From Kiritimatiellia bacterium (GTDB taxonomy: Bacteria > Verrucomicrobiota > Kiritimatiellia > CAIQIC01 > JAGNIJ01), in NCBI GenBank assembly GCA_018001225.1, contig JAGNIJ010000003.1, positions 1 to 64,000 of the forward strand: a stretch of DNA of 64,000 bases, in the 5' to 3' direction. Shown piece by piece: positions 19,272-27,355 of the stretch; within the stretch, counting starts at the first letter, position 1, and each line of letters begins with the position of its first letter. Under the pieces are notes generated by a model. It ran no database searches. It worked only from the letters and a program-made list of their open reading frames with translations, and was not told the origin of the DNA. Position numbers and translations under genes: made by a program.

Positions 19272-20077
19272 GGGTAGTCCAGCACGCCCTGGAAGACGTG
19301 AACGGCCGGGCCGCGCAGCGTGACACCGGTCGCGCCGTCGGCCGTCGGCGTGAAGTTGACTTCCAGCGTGTCGCCGCCGGCGGTGAGGATGGAAACGGGA
19401 GGCCGCACGCGGCCCAGTTTCCCGGCCAGCAGGCCGGACGCGACGATGCCGGTCCCGCACGCGAGCGTTTCCGCCTCGACGCCGCGTTCGTAGGTCCGGA
19501 GACGGAGCGAACGGGGGCCGGTGACCTGGACGAAATTGGCGTTGGTCCCGCCCGGCGCGAAGGCCGGATGGTACCGCAGGGCGCGGCCCAGCTCCTGCAC
19601 GTTGACGGCGTCGAGGTCCGGAACCTCGACCATGACGTGCGGCACGCCGCTGTTGACGGAGTGCGCGTCGAGGATCCGGCCGGCGGCCTCGAGTTGCCGG
19701 TTGAGGCTCCAATCGCGGGGTTCGGTCAGGTGGAGCAGAATACTCTCGCCGTCCACGGCGGCGCGGACAAGGCCGGCGCGGGTCTCGATGCGCATCTCGC
19801 GCGGCGCCGCGCCGAGCTCGTGGGCCAGCCGGGCGATGCAGCGCGCGCCGTTGCCGCACATATCCACCTCGCCGCCGTCGGGATTGAAGAACCGCATCCG
19901 GAAATCGGCCCGGTCGGACGGCTGGATCAGCAGCACGCCCTCCGCCCCCACCCCGGTCCGGCGGGCCATGATCCGTGCCAGCCAGCCGCGGTCGCCCGCG
20001 GGGAAGGTCCCGGCCCGGTCATCCGCCAGGATGAAATCGTTCGCCGCCCCGTGCATCTTCCAGAAGGGAATGCGCAT
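19268..20077 (-). CDS. dapF: Diaminopimelate epimerase
   Basis: 269 residues, the usual family length. It interconverts LL- and meso-diaminopimelate in lysine and peptidoglycan synthesis in the cytoplasm. Both active-site cysteines are visible in their signatures, DMCGNGARC and ETLACGTGIVASG, and the N-terminal FWKMHGAANDFILADD is diagnostic. I start at the ATG at 20077 (MRIPF), which has a GGAGAG site directly upstream; the frame is open 54 codons further, but that part has no family similarity. It leads the three-gene minus-strand unit and its stop overlaps the TTG start of the SDR. Confidence 0.95.
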   Translation of the reverse strand: MRIPFWKMHGAANDFILADDRAGTFPAGDRGWLARIMARRTGVGAEGVLLIQPSDRADFRMRFFNPDGGEVDMCGNGARCIARLAHELGAAPREMRIETRAGLVRAAVDGESILLHLTEPRDWSLNRQLEAAGRILDAHSVNSGVPHVMVEVPDLDAVNVQELGRALRYHPAFAPGGTNANFVQVTGPRSLRLRTYERGVEAETLACGTGIVASGLLAGKLGRVRPPVSILTAGGDTLEVNFTPTADGATGVTLRGPAVHVFQGVLDYP

Positions 20078-20214
20078 TCTCTCCGCCGCTCGTTTGGATC
20101 CAGCGGCACTATACACGCCGCGCGCGGCCTGTCCAGCACGCCGGCCTTCTTGCGCCGCGGGAACGTCCCGGCTACAATCGGGCGTATCGAGGTTCGGGAA
20201 TCGGAAAGGAATGC

Positions 20215-21915
20215 ATGGCCTGGTTTCCGCGTGGGACATGGCGGTACGCGGTGCTGATCCTGCTGCTGCTGGTGCTGGCCGCGGTCGCGGCCATGTCCAC
20301 CCTGTCCTCGATCGAGAAGTTCCTGCTGACCGATGCCCCGGCCGCCACGCCCGAGGCCCTGCACAGCTACCTGGGCATCATCACCCTGACGATCCTCGCG
20401 CTGACGATGGGCTTCCTCTTCCTGGCCGGCGCGCTGGGGGTCTGGGCGATCCGCTCGACGGCCCAGGTGGAGAGCCGCCGACGCGTCGGGCGTTTTGTGG
20501 ACGCGATGGAGTACTTGAGCGACGGTCTGCTGGCGGTGGACCGGCGGGGCCGGATCACCGGATCCAACCCGGCCGCGCGCCGGTTCGCCGGGATCGAGCC
20601 CGGGCCCAAGAGCGGGCTTCGCGACCTGTTCGGCGCCCTGACCGCGGAACAGGAACTTCTCCTGCTGAGCAGCCGCGAACCCCAGGAAGTCGAATGCCTC
20701 GTGCGCGAGGCCGAGGGCCTTCGCGCGCTGCGCTTCCGCTCCCAGCCGTCCGAGGACATCCAGCTGATCCTGGTCAGCGATGTCACGCAGCGGAAAACGG
20801 AGGAGATCCGCGCGCGGCAGGTGGCGACCCTACAGCTTATCGGGCGCATTGCGCGGGGCGTGGCCCACGATTTCAACAACATCCTCTGCGCGATCTCGGG
20901 GCACGCCGAACTCGCCGGGCGCAGCGCTCCGGGCCCGGACCAGGCGGCCAGTCTGCAGGCCATCTCGCACGAGTCGCGGCGCGGCGCGTCCCTGGCCGCG
21001 CACGTATTGCGATTGAGCCAGGCCGAAGCCCAGGGGCATCCCTGCTCCCGCCTGGCCGAGCAACTCCAGCGCACCGTCGAATTACTCAAGGTAGGCCTCT
21101 CGAGCCGATGGCGCCTGGCCGTGGACATACAGGACGGACTCGGCCCCACCCTCCTGACCGGAAGCCAGATTGAACAGATCATCTTGAGCCTGTCCCTGCT
21201 GGCCGCCGACGAACTCGGCCATCCCGGGCATCTCCAGGTCCGCGCCCGGACTCCGAATCCCGAGGATTCCCTGTTCGACGTGGGCAACCGGTGCGCGGCA
21301 GCCGTATGGATCGCCGCGTCGGAAGTCGAAGGGGCCTCTTCCGCATCGATGAAGGCCACCCCGCTGGAGGCCGGCGTCGTGGTGTCCGTCGTGCGCTCGA
21401 TACTGGGCGAATCCGGCGGGAAGCTGGACATCCTGGCCCAGGAAGGCCGGCACGGGTACCGCCTGTGCATACCCGGTCTTCCTGTCGCGGAGAAGAACCT
21501 GGCGCTCGGTATCCTGACCGAAGAGCAGGCCCTGCAGGCGGCCTCCTGGCGCGTCCTGCTGGCCGGTCCCCGCACCGCCGCGCGCGACGACTGGGCCCGG
21601 CTGCTGCGCGACCTGAACACGGACGTCCGCCTGGCGGAGGACATCGTCGCCACGCTCCACGCCGTGGAAGGCCCCGGCGAGATCAGCGTGCTGGTGCTGG
21701 ATCGTAAACTGCTGGGCGAGGAGGCCTCGGCCCTGGCCCGGGCCATCCGCAAGCTGCGGCCGCGAACCGGGCTGGTTCTGCTGGCGGACGCCGATTCCGC
21801 GTGGGACCCGGCCCTGGGCATGGAAATCATCCGCGAGCCGGCGCCCCCCGGCGAGACCCTTTTGAAGGCCATGCTGCAGTCCACGGAAAAACTGAACCCG
21901 GCCCCCGGAATCTGA
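20215..21915 (+). CDS. Membrane PAS/histidine kinase-like protein with degenerate catalytic and receiver domains
   Basis: 566 residues. Two N-terminal membrane helices (residues about 12-28 and 60-83) flank a short outer loop. A PAS-like domain follows (YLSDGLLAVDRRGRITGSNPA), then an NtrB-type H-box GVAHDFNNIL with the phospho-accepting His at residue 218. The ATPase region is odd: where the N-box should read N-(x)-N-A it reads ILSLSLLAADELG, and no DxGxG G1 box is evident. The C-terminal 120 residues look like a receiver (WRVLLAGPRTAARDD, ISVLVLDRKLLGE) with its acidic pocket replaced. It may be a phosphotransfer or scaffold relic rather than an active kinase. GGAAAGGA precedes the ATG. Confidence 0.82.
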   Translation: MAWFPRGTWRYAVLILLLLVLAAVAAMSTLSSIEKFLLTDAPAATPEALHSYLGIITLTILALTMGFLFLAGALGVWAIRSTAQVESRRRVGRFVDAMEYLSDGLLAVDRRGRITGSNPAARRFAGIEPGPKSGLRDLFGALTAEQELLLLSSREPQEVECLVREAEGLRALRFRSQPSEDIQLILVSDVTQRKTEEIRARQVATLQLIGRIARGVAHDFNNILCAISGHAELAGRSAPGPDQAASLQAISHESRRGASLAAHVLRLSQAEAQGHPCSRLAEQLQRTVELLKVGLSSRWRLAVDIQDGLGPTLLTGSQIEQIILSLSLLAADELGHPGHLQVRARTPNPEDSLFDVGNRCAAAVWIAASEVEGASSASMKATPLEAGVVVSVVRSILGESGGKLDILAQEGRHGYRLCIPGLPVAEKNLALGILTEEQALQAASWRVLLAGPRTAARDDWARLLRDLNTDVRLAEDIVATLHAVEGPGEISVLVLDRKLLGEEASALARAIRKLRPRTGLVLLADADSAWDPALGMEIIREPAPPGETLLKAMLQSTEKLNPAPGI

Positions 21916-21922
21916 TGCCGCG

Positions 21923-23278
21923 ATGAATCCAGAAGATCCGACCGGTGCCGCGCCGCCCGCTGAACTCCTGTTTGGACTGGAAGACCGGCCGCCGTTCTGG
22001 ATCGCGCTGTTCGCCGCCCTGCAACACCTGCTGGCCATCTTCGTGCCGATCATCACGCCGCCGCTGCTGATCTGCGGCGCGCTGAAATGCGACGTGCCCA
22101 CCACGACGACCATCGTGGCCCTCTCGCTGTTCATTTCGGGCGTGTCGACCTGGATCCAGGTCCGGAGGATCGGTCCGCTGGGCTCGGGGCTGTTGAGCAT
22201 CCAGGGCACCAGCTTTACGTTCGTCGGGGCGCTGATCGCGATCGGGCAGACCGGCGGGCTGCCGCTGATCTTCGGCGTGTGCCTCGCGGGCTCGCTCGTG
22301 GAGATGGTCATCAGCCGGTTCATCCCGCTCGTCCGCCGGCTCATCCCGCCGCTGGTCAGCGGGATCGTGGTGACGCTGATCGGGTTGAGCCTGGTCGGGG
22401 CGGGCGCGTTCAACTGCGCGGGCGGCGGCGCGGCGATGGCGGACGGAACGTTCGGCCAACTCCGGCACCTCGCACTGGCCGGGCTGGTGCTCACCGTGAT
22501 CCTGGGTCTGAACCGCAGCCGAAACGCCCTCGTGCGCATGGGCTCGATCGTCGCGGGGCTGCTCGCCGGCTACGCGGTCGCCGCGCTGCTGGGCCGCGTG
22601 GATTTCCGGCCGATCGCGGAGCTCGACCGCGTGGTTCTGCCGATCCCCTTCCAGTACGGCCTGTCCTTCCGCTGGTCCGCCTTCATCCCCGTGGCGCTGC
22701 TCTACGTCGTCACGTCCATCGAGACCGTCGGCGACATCACGGCCACCTCGATCGTTTCCCGCCAGCCGATCGTGGGGCCGCTGTACGGGAAACGGCTGGC
22801 GGGCGGGATGCTGGGCGACGGGTTCAACTCCGCGCTCGCGTCGGCGTTCAACACGTTCCCGAACACCACGTTCAGCCAGAACAACGGCGTGATCCAGCTT
22901 ACGGGCATTGCGAGCCGGGCCGTGGGCTACTGGATCGCCGGCCTGCTGATACTGCTGGGCCTCTCACCGCTGGTCTCGGGCGTGTTCGCCCTGATGCCCG
23001 AACCGGTGCTGGGCGGCGGGACGCTGCTGATGTTCGGCACCGTCGCGGCGGCCGGTATCCGGATCATCGCCCAGCAACCGCTGGACCGGCGCGCCCTCCT
23101 GATCCTCGCGGCGTCGCTGGGCACGGGCATGGGCGTGGTGCTGGCGCCGGACGTGCTCAAGGCCCTGCCGGAATGGGCCCGGCACATCTTCGCGTCCGGC
23201 GCGGTCACCGGCGGCCTGACGGCCGTGCTCTGCAACGCGCTGCTGCCGGACCGGGGAACTCCACAGAAACCTCTGTAG
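21923..23278 (+). CDS. NCS2 family nucleobase (xanthine/uracil-type) permease
   Basis: 451-residue polytopic membrane protein with the NCS2 fold (about 12-14 membrane helices). Family landmarks are QHLLAIFVPIITPPLLI near the N-terminus, the helix-3 region LLSIQGTSFTF, the glutamate-bearing SIETVGDITA and the signature QNNGVIQLTGIASRAVGYW. Members are proton or sodium symporters for xanthine, uric acid or uracil; the xanthine/urate branch looks closer, but the substrate is not certain. It starts 7 bases after the degenerate kinase gene and is probably co-transcribed. It ends at a perfect hairpin shared with the convergent peptidase gene. Confidence 0.9.
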   Translation: MNPEDPTGAAPPAELLFGLEDRPPFWIALFAALQHLLAIFVPIITPPLLICGALKCDVPTTTTIVALSLFISGVSTWIQVRRIGPLGSGLLSIQGTSFTFVGALIAIGQTGGLPLIFGVCLAGSLVEMVISRFIPLVRRLIPPLVSGIVVTLIGLSLVGAGAFNCAGGGAAMADGTFGQLRHLALAGLVLTVILGLNRSRNALVRMGSIVAGLLAGYAVAALLGRVDFRPIAELDRVVLPIPFQYGLSFRWSAFIPVALLYVVTSIETVGDITATSIVSRQPIVGPLYGKRLAGGMLGDGFNSALASAFNTFPNTTFSQNNGVIQLTGIASRAVGYWIAGLLILLGLSPLVSGVFALMPEPVLGGGTLLMFGTVAAAGIRIIAQQPLDRRALLILAASLGTGMGVVLAPDVLKALPEWARHIFASGAVTGGLTAVLCNALLPDRGTPQKPL

Positions 23279-23279
23279 C

Positions 23280-23298
23280 GGCGGCTCTATGAGCCGCC
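23280..23298. terminator. Hairpin between convergent genes
   Basis: GGCGGCTC-TAT-GAGCCGCC is a perfect 8-bp stem with a 3-base loop, placed right after the permease stop codon and overlapping the 3' end of the minus-strand peptidase gene. There is no T-tract, so termination may be Rho-linked, or it may simply be one of the local dispersed palindromes. Confidence 0.5.
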
Positions 23299-23850
23299 CG
23301 GCGCGTCACGGACGCGCCGTCGACGGCGCCGATTCAACCGCTCGTTGAGCCGGCGGACGCCGCGGGAAGGCAGGGATAGGATTCGCCACACGGCGTGGAC
23401 GCCGCGCCCCGGTTTCTTCAGCGCGCCCTTCCAGGGGAACAGCCGGTACAGGCCGGCGATGGCCAGGGATGAGACGGCCAGGAACCGGTTGCTCCACCGG
23501 CCGCGCCGGGTGTCCAGCCGGAAGTCGCCGCCCGGCCACTTGATGCGAATCACCCGGCCGAGTACAGCGGAGTACGGGATGGGATCATCGAAGCCCAGGA
23601 CGGGATCGCCCTTGGTCACGAACTCGCGACCCGTGCCGGAGCGCCGCGCGCGCAGGACCCGGTGGCAGACCAGTTGCTCCCCCCGCTCGAACACAAGGAT
23701 GTCGCCGAAGCGGATATCCCGCTCGGGCACGGCCCGGATGACGATGGCCTCGCCGGCGCGGATCGCGTGGCCCATGCTCAAGCCGGCGGTATGCAGCAGC
23801 ACCTCGTTGCCTTCGGCCAGCAGCGCACGGGTTATGGCGCTGGAATCCAT
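23287..23850 (-). CDS. S24/S26-like (signal peptidase-type) protein of the RiPP-like locus
   Basis: 187 residues. The N-terminal half matches the signal-peptidase/LexA fold: candidate nucleophile S25 in AGLSMGHAI, the FGDILVF strand, HRVL, and candidate general base K80 in FVTKGDP. A single hydrophobic segment follows (FLAVSSLAIAGLYRLF), then a very basic C-terminal tail with six consecutive arginines. The order (catalytic domain first, membrane segment after) is the SipW-like arrangement. It is the last gene of the minus-strand run precursor, HprK-like, this gene, 19 bases after its neighbour. In such loci these proteins are candidates for leader-peptide removal; that is inference. Confidence 0.78.
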   Translation of the reverse strand: MDSSAITRALLAEGNEVLLHTAGLSMGHAIRAGEAIVIRAVPERDIRFGDILVFERGEQLVCHRVLRARRSGTGREFVTKGDPVLGFDDPIPYSAVLGRVIRIKWPGGDFRLDTRRGRWSNRFLAVSSLAIAGLYRLFPWKGALKKPGRGVHAVWRILSLPSRGVRRLNERLNRRRRRRVRDAPGGS

Positions 23851-23869
23851 GCGGCCCCGCGGCGTGGGT

Positions 23870-24730
23870 TCAATCCTTCAGCCCGGCCAGGCATTCCAGC
23901 ACGGACGCCTCGGGCACGAAGCCCAGTTCGTAGCACGGAACCCGCGTGGCGATCTCGGCGCACAGGCCCGTGGTGCGGTCGATGCCCTCCGCGTCCCAGA
24001 ACGGCGGGAACGAGCGCGCGATCAGGTGCGCGGCCGCCTGGGCGGGCGGCCAACGGACCGCCCGGTTCTCCGGCGACTTCTTCAGAAAATAAATGCGGCG
24101 GAGCGGCAGCCCCAGGTTCTCGCAGACGTCCACCTCGCCGTGCCAGGGGGTCCCGAACATCCGGAAATCGTTGCCCACCTTCCGCAGGATGATCCGGTCG
24201 TCGCTCAAGACCTTCCAATCCGTCCCCTTCATCAGCACCTTCGACATCGTGCTCTTGCCGGCGCCGGACACGCCGACGAACAAGTTCCCGGTCGTCTCGT
24301 CGCCCGCGCCACAGGAATGGATGATCACGCCGTCGAAGGACGGGAGCGCGCTGATGAAGATCAGCTCTTCCAGCGGATAGGTCAACGGGAACTTCTGTTC
24401 GACCTCCCGCCGGCAGTACACCGTGCCGGACCGGAAGTCGGCCGAGAGCACCGCCCGGCGGTTTTCCGTGTACGGGGGCACCGTGTCGAAAAAGGAAAAT
24501 ACCCGCCGGTCGCCGGCCTTGAACAGCGACCAGTACGACGTGGAATCGAACAGCTTCTCCAGACCGTCCAGGGCGGGCCAAGGCCCGTCCACCGCCCTGA
24601 ACTGCAGGTCCGGCTCGCCGTCCGACAGGAAATGCCGGTGGGCCGAACCGAACTCCATCGGCACGCCGCCCGGGCTTTTCTCCAGGCTGTAACGTATGCC
24701 GGCAATATCAAAAACGGCGTTCAGGGACAT
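23870..24730 (-). CDS. HprK-like P-loop protein of the RiPP-like locus
   Basis: 286 residues from the ATG at 24730, which has GAGGAG at ideal spacing; an in-frame ATG 18 codons upstream lies inside the terminator region and is unlikely. A beta-rich N-terminal half is followed by the nucleotide-binding core: Walker A GVSGAGKST, SDDRIIL (HPr-kinase-like), and FGTPWHGE. HprK-like proteins of this type recur in lasso-peptide and radical-SAM RiPP loci, where their role is unclear; kinase activity on a peptide or carrier has been proposed for some. It lies directly downstream of the precursor gene and its terminator. Confidence 0.8.
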   Translation of the reverse strand: MSLNAVFDIAGIRYSLEKSPGGVPMEFGSAHRHFLSDGEPDLQFRAVDGPWPALDGLEKLFDSTSYWSLFKAGDRRVFSFFDTVPPYTENRRAVLSADFRSGTVYCRREVEQKFPLTYPLEELIFISALPSFDGVIIHSCGAGDETTGNLFVGVSGAGKSTMSKVLMKGTDWKVLSDDRIILRKVGNDFRMFGTPWHGEVDVCENLGLPLRRIYFLKKSPENRAVRWPPAQAAAHLIARSFPPFWDAEGIDRTTGLCAEIATRVPCYELGFVPEASVLECLAGLKD

Positions 24731-24755
24731 TGCTTTCTCCTCGCCATTCCACGTC

Positions 24756-24789
24756 AAAAAAGAAAAAGGCCCTTGCCCTCGCAAAGGCC
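24756..24789 (-). terminator. Rho-independent terminator/attenuator after the RiPP precursor
   Basis: On the minus strand a 9-bp stem (GGCCTTTGC with GCAAGGGCC, one G-T pair) closes a GAGG loop and runs into TTTTTCTTTTTT. It lies 28 bases after the precursor stop and 25 bases before the HprK-like ATG. It should make the precursor transcript the most abundant product and let only read-through reach the maturation genes. Confidence 0.85.
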
Positions 24790-24817
24790 TCTTTCCTGTG
24801 CTAGCCCAGCGTTAACG

Positions 24818-24976
24818 TCAGGATCCGATCGTCGAACACGGACCCACGGTGGACAGCATGATACAGCCGGTCGCCTGCGGCCCTCCGCTCGGGATGGTCT
24901 TGCACGCCTGCAGGACGGCTTCCGACGGAACCAGCTTGATCTTGCGGATGCTGGGCTTCTCGTAGTTTTTCTTCAT
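24818..24976 (-). CDS. RiPP-like precursor peptide
   Basis: 52 residues beginning MKKNYEKPSIRKIKLVPSEA. This Lys/Pro-rich amphipathic leader, with a KLVP(S/E)EAVL motif followed by Cys-Lys, is a form I associate with small peptides beside PqqD and radical SAM genes. The C-terminal part (residues 25-52) carries C25, C38 and C47 in a Gly/Ser/Thr/Pro-rich core with almost no charge, typical of a modified core peptide. The start is the ATG at 24976 behind an AGGGGGAT site. It has its own candidate promoter (25021-25049) and a strong terminator, and lies between the radical SAM gene and the HprK-like gene. Product structure is unknown. Confidence 0.8.
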   Translation of the reverse strand: MKKNYEKPSIRKIKLVPSEAVLQACKTIPSGGPQATGCIMLSTVGPCSTIGS

Positions 24977-25020
24977 GATCCCCCTGCCTTGGTTGCTGCT
25001 CACCTACTGTCAGGACTCGC

Positions 25021-25049
25021 AGCCTAAAATAGGCCCGTAATAGCGTCAA
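25021..25049 (-). promoter_or_regulatory. Candidate promoter of the precursor gene
   Basis: Minus strand: TTGACG (complement of 25044-25049), a 17-base spacer, then TAGGCT (complement of 25021-25026). The -35 is close to consensus and the -10 is weak. It lies in the 93-base gap between the radical SAM stop and the precursor ATG, in a local AT-rich patch. GCCTAAAATAGGC at 25022-25034 is a small palindrome overlapping the -10. Confidence 0.4.
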
Positions 25050-25069
25050 TTAAAAAAACAAGCCTCCAA

Positions 25070-26140
25070 TCACAATCCCTTGATGCCAAAAGCCCGGGCG
25101 CGAGCATGGGCAATCTGACACAAGTACTCCACCGGCTCTTCCGGATCGCCGCTGTGCAGGGAGGCCCAGCCCGGACACTGTCCGCACATGCTCCGGATCG
25201 CACAGGCTCCGCACTTGGTCACGCGGGCTTCCTTCTGGGCGAGGATCGACGGGAGGAAGGTGTAAAAGGCCTCGTGGAAATTCCCGTTGCGCAAGTCGTA
25301 CTGCTGCTGGCGGGCGAACATGCAGAGCGACAGCTTGCCCTCCGGATCAATATGGAAGCTCCACTGGCCCGCGCCGCACTTGTACAACAGCCCGTTGTCG
25401 GCCGCGAAGGTGTATTTCCCGCAGAACTCTTCCCAGGATTTCATGCGCTCGGGGTCGTCCACATCCAGCGCGACGATCTCCTCCGGCGTCAACATCATGT
25501 CCTCGGGCGCGCGGGAGCCGGAGAGAGTAGGATTCAGCATCGGATCGAACCGGTAATTCAACCCGCGGGATTGCGCATACTCCCGGAGCCGGGGCAGGTC
25601 CTGGATGTTCTGCCGCATGATCATGGACTTGAGCTTCAGCGGGACCCCGCGCTGCTGCAGGAGTTCGATCCCCCGCAGGACCTTCTCGAAATGCTCCGCC
25701 CGCCCGGTCACCGCGCGGTAGGTTTCCGGGGAAAAGCCGTAGAGCGTCACCTCTACGACGAACGGCTTGAGGTCGCTTAACAGGCCCGCGATCCGGTCGG
25801 TCACCAGGCTGCCATTGGTGAAGAGGGTCGTGATCAGCCCCTTCTGCCGGCAGTAACTGTAGATGTCCTCGAAGTCGCGGTGCAGCAGCGGCTCGCCGCC
25901 GGTCAGCAGCATCCAGAGGCAGCCCTCGTCCGCCACCTGGTCCACCAGCCCGCGCATTTCTTCAAGAGACAGCTCGCGGCGCGGCGCCTCGTTGACGCAG
26001 TAGCAATGGATGCAGCGGAAATTGCAGGCGAAGGTCAGTTCGATCGAGCCGGACAACGGAAGGCGCTGGCGCAGCGACTGGTTGTGCACCCGCTCGCTGA
26101 AGTACTCGTAGCCGACCTCGGGGACCTTCGCGTCGCCCAT
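25070..26140 (-). CDS. Radical SAM/SPASM peptide maturase
   Basis: 356 residues. The radical SAM cluster motif is CNFRCIHC (CxxxCxxC), followed by LLTGGEPLLH and TNGSLVT. The C-terminal SPASM-type region has clustered cysteines (KCGAGQWSFHIDPEGKLSLC, then KCGACAIRSMCGQCPGW) for auxiliary iron-sulfur clusters. This architecture is that of PqqE/sactipeptide-type enzymes that cross-link peptide side chains. It starts one base after the PqqD-like gene and lies upstream of the precursor, so the 52-residue Cys peptide is the obvious candidate substrate. The exact modification (thioether, C-C link or other) cannot be predicted. Confidence 0.92.
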   Translation of the reverse strand: MGDAKVPEVGYEYFSERVHNQSLRQRLPLSGSIELTFACNFRCIHCYCVNEAPRRELSLEEMRGLVDQVADEGCLWMLLTGGEPLLHRDFEDIYSYCRQKGLITTLFTNGSLVTDRIAGLLSDLKPFVVEVTLYGFSPETYRAVTGRAEHFEKVLRGIELLQQRGVPLKLKSMIMRQNIQDLPRLREYAQSRGLNYRFDPMLNPTLSGSRAPEDMMLTPEEIVALDVDDPERMKSWEEFCGKYTFAADNGLLYKCGAGQWSFHIDPEGKLSLCMFARQQQYDLRNGNFHEAFYTFLPSILAQKEARVTKCGACAIRSMCGQCPGWASLHSGDPEEPVEYLCQIAHARARAFGIKGL

Positions 26141-26141
26141 G

Positions 26142-26432
26142 CTACGCTTCCCGGATCAGCTTCTCGGACTTCAGCTGCTCCACGAACTCGGCGATGTCCC
26201 GGTCGAGTTCCTCCGGCGTGACGTCGTACTGCTGCAGCAGGAGGTCGCGGATCTCGCCCAGGGTCTTCTGGCCGTCGAGCAGGTCCCAGATCTGGGCCGC
26301 CATGGGGTTGATGGAGTAGATGCTGTCGAGTTCCTCGGCCGACTTGCGCACGGGGACCAGGATAATCTCGTCCGCGATCTGCCGCCGCACCACGTCCCCC
26401 GTCTTCGCCATCCGAGCTTTTTCTATCGACAT
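26142..26432 (-). CDS. PqqD-like RiPP recognition element protein
   Basis: 96 residues from the ATG at 26432, preceded by GGGGAG. It fits the PqqD family: the N-terminal strands (VVRRQIADEIILVPV), a mid-protein SIYSINPMAAQIWDLLDG, a helix TLGEIRDLLLQQYDV, and the C-terminal helix FVEQLKSEKLI. PqqD proteins bind precursor leader peptides and present them to the radical SAM partner, which is encoded one base downstream. An in-frame ATG at 26510 (MASFTG), also with a strong AAGGAGA site, could add 26 residues of non-family sequence. Confidence 0.9.
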   Translation of the reverse strand: MSIEKARMAKTGDVVRRQIADEIILVPVRKSAEELDSIYSINPMAAQIWDLLDGQKTLGEIRDLLLQQYDVTPEELDRDIAEFVEQLKSEKLIREA

Positions 26433-26565
26433 GCGCCTCTCCCCGGTTGAGTTGTTGCGGCGCATCATGCCGGACCTCCGCCGCTCGCTCAAGCCCGTAA
26501 ACGACGCCATCCACGTCTCCTTACGGCCGGCTGGAGACCGGCCCTGCAACGGGCGGGGGCCGAAT

Positions 26566-26751
26566 TCAGCCGGGCGCGGACCGCGCGCCCTTGTCGTACG
26601 GCGCGGGCTCCTCGCGGACGGCCCCGCGGGGCGGGCGCTGGTGCAGGCCGGCCTTCCGGCCGGCGCGGGACAGCTTGAGCCCCAGGTCCCGAAGTTCGCT
26701 GATCCGGTACACAACCCGCTCGGCGGGCGTCATGTCTTTATACGGCTTCAT
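26566..26751 (-). CDS. Small protein paired with a nucleotidyltransferase
   Basis: 61 residues; the conserved-looking part is the first 28 (MKPYKDMTPAERVVYRISEL), a helical segment. The rest is basic and low-complexity. Its start overlaps the end of the nucleotidyltransferase gene by 14 bases, so the two are translationally coupled. The pair layout resembles nucleotidyltransferase-plus-small-partner modules, some of which are toxin-antitoxin systems. I cannot assign a function. Confidence 0.6.
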   Translation of the reverse strand: MKPYKDMTPAERVVYRISELRDLGLKLSRAGRKAGLHQRPPRGAVREEPAPYDKGARSAPG

Positions 26752-27211
26752 CCGTGCCGTTTCCTTTGATCTTCTCTATGTCGGCCTTGTCGAGCGCCGA
26801 ATTGCGCGCGCGCTTCATCGCGATCAAGTCATCTCTACCGACCACTCGAAGGGTCAGATCCGCATACGCCACCGTGACCGAACGATCCAGGATGGCTTGG
26901 CCTTCAGGAGACTCCGGCACCATCACGTCCACCACCATCAGCTCCTCGGAATTCCTATCGGGCTTTATGAAACGCCAGAGAGTGATCTGGGTATCTTTGA
27001 AAGTCCAAGGCGCCGAGGAAGATTGGTACCCCATCGCTTTCAGAATGCCCGATGCTCGCTCCAGATCTTCGTGGCCCACAAGGATATCGATATCCTCTGT
27101 GTTCCTTAGGAAGCCGTGCAGTGCGACGGCTAAGGCCCCCGCCACGGCATACCGGACATGCTCCTCCGCGAAACGGCGAACGATGGCGTCGAACTCGAGG
27201 TACAAATGCAT
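26738..27211 (-). CDS. MNT/AbiEii-like nucleotidyltransferase
   Basis: 157 residues of the nucleotidyltransferase (polymerase-beta-like) fold: helix and glycine turn YAVAGALAVALHGF, then the metal-binding NTEDIDILV (DxD), then a third acidic strand (VVDVMV) and RVVGRDDLIAMKRA, as in AbiEii- and DUF6036-like enzymes. These transfer nucleotides to proteins or tRNA; some act as toxins or antitoxins. It precedes the small helical protein and the PqqD-like gene on the same strand, so it may belong to the RiPP-like locus or be a passenger module. There is no good ribosome site at the ATG. Confidence 0.85.
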   Translation of the reverse strand: MHLYLEFDAIVRRFAEEHVRYAVAGALAVALHGFLRNTEDIDILVGHEDLERASGILKAMGYQSSSAPWTFKDTQITLWRFIKPDRNSEELMVVDVMVPESPEGQAILDRSVTVAYADLTLRVVGRDDLIAMKRARNSALDKADIEKIKGNGTDEAV

Positions 27212-27355
27212 GGGGGTATTGAAACAGAAGATAACGAAGAAAACGAAGCTATTGTGAGGCCCCCCGGTCCCGCGTCGTGGTCCCCTCGGCGGTTGGAAAC
27301 AGCGGATTCGGCTTTCGTTTCGCGGGCGCCTGGTCTATACGAGGCCCATCGCGCG

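Noticed and set aside
19272-19859. Upstream extension of the SDR frame inside dapF
   Set aside because: The extension is Arg/Pro-rich out-of-frame dapF sequence with no SDR features; the TTG at 19271 overlapping the dapF stop explains the start.
20078-20239. 54-codon N-terminal extension of DapF
   Set aside because: The family begins at MRIPFWKMHGA, which has its own GGAGAG site; the extension has no family similarity.
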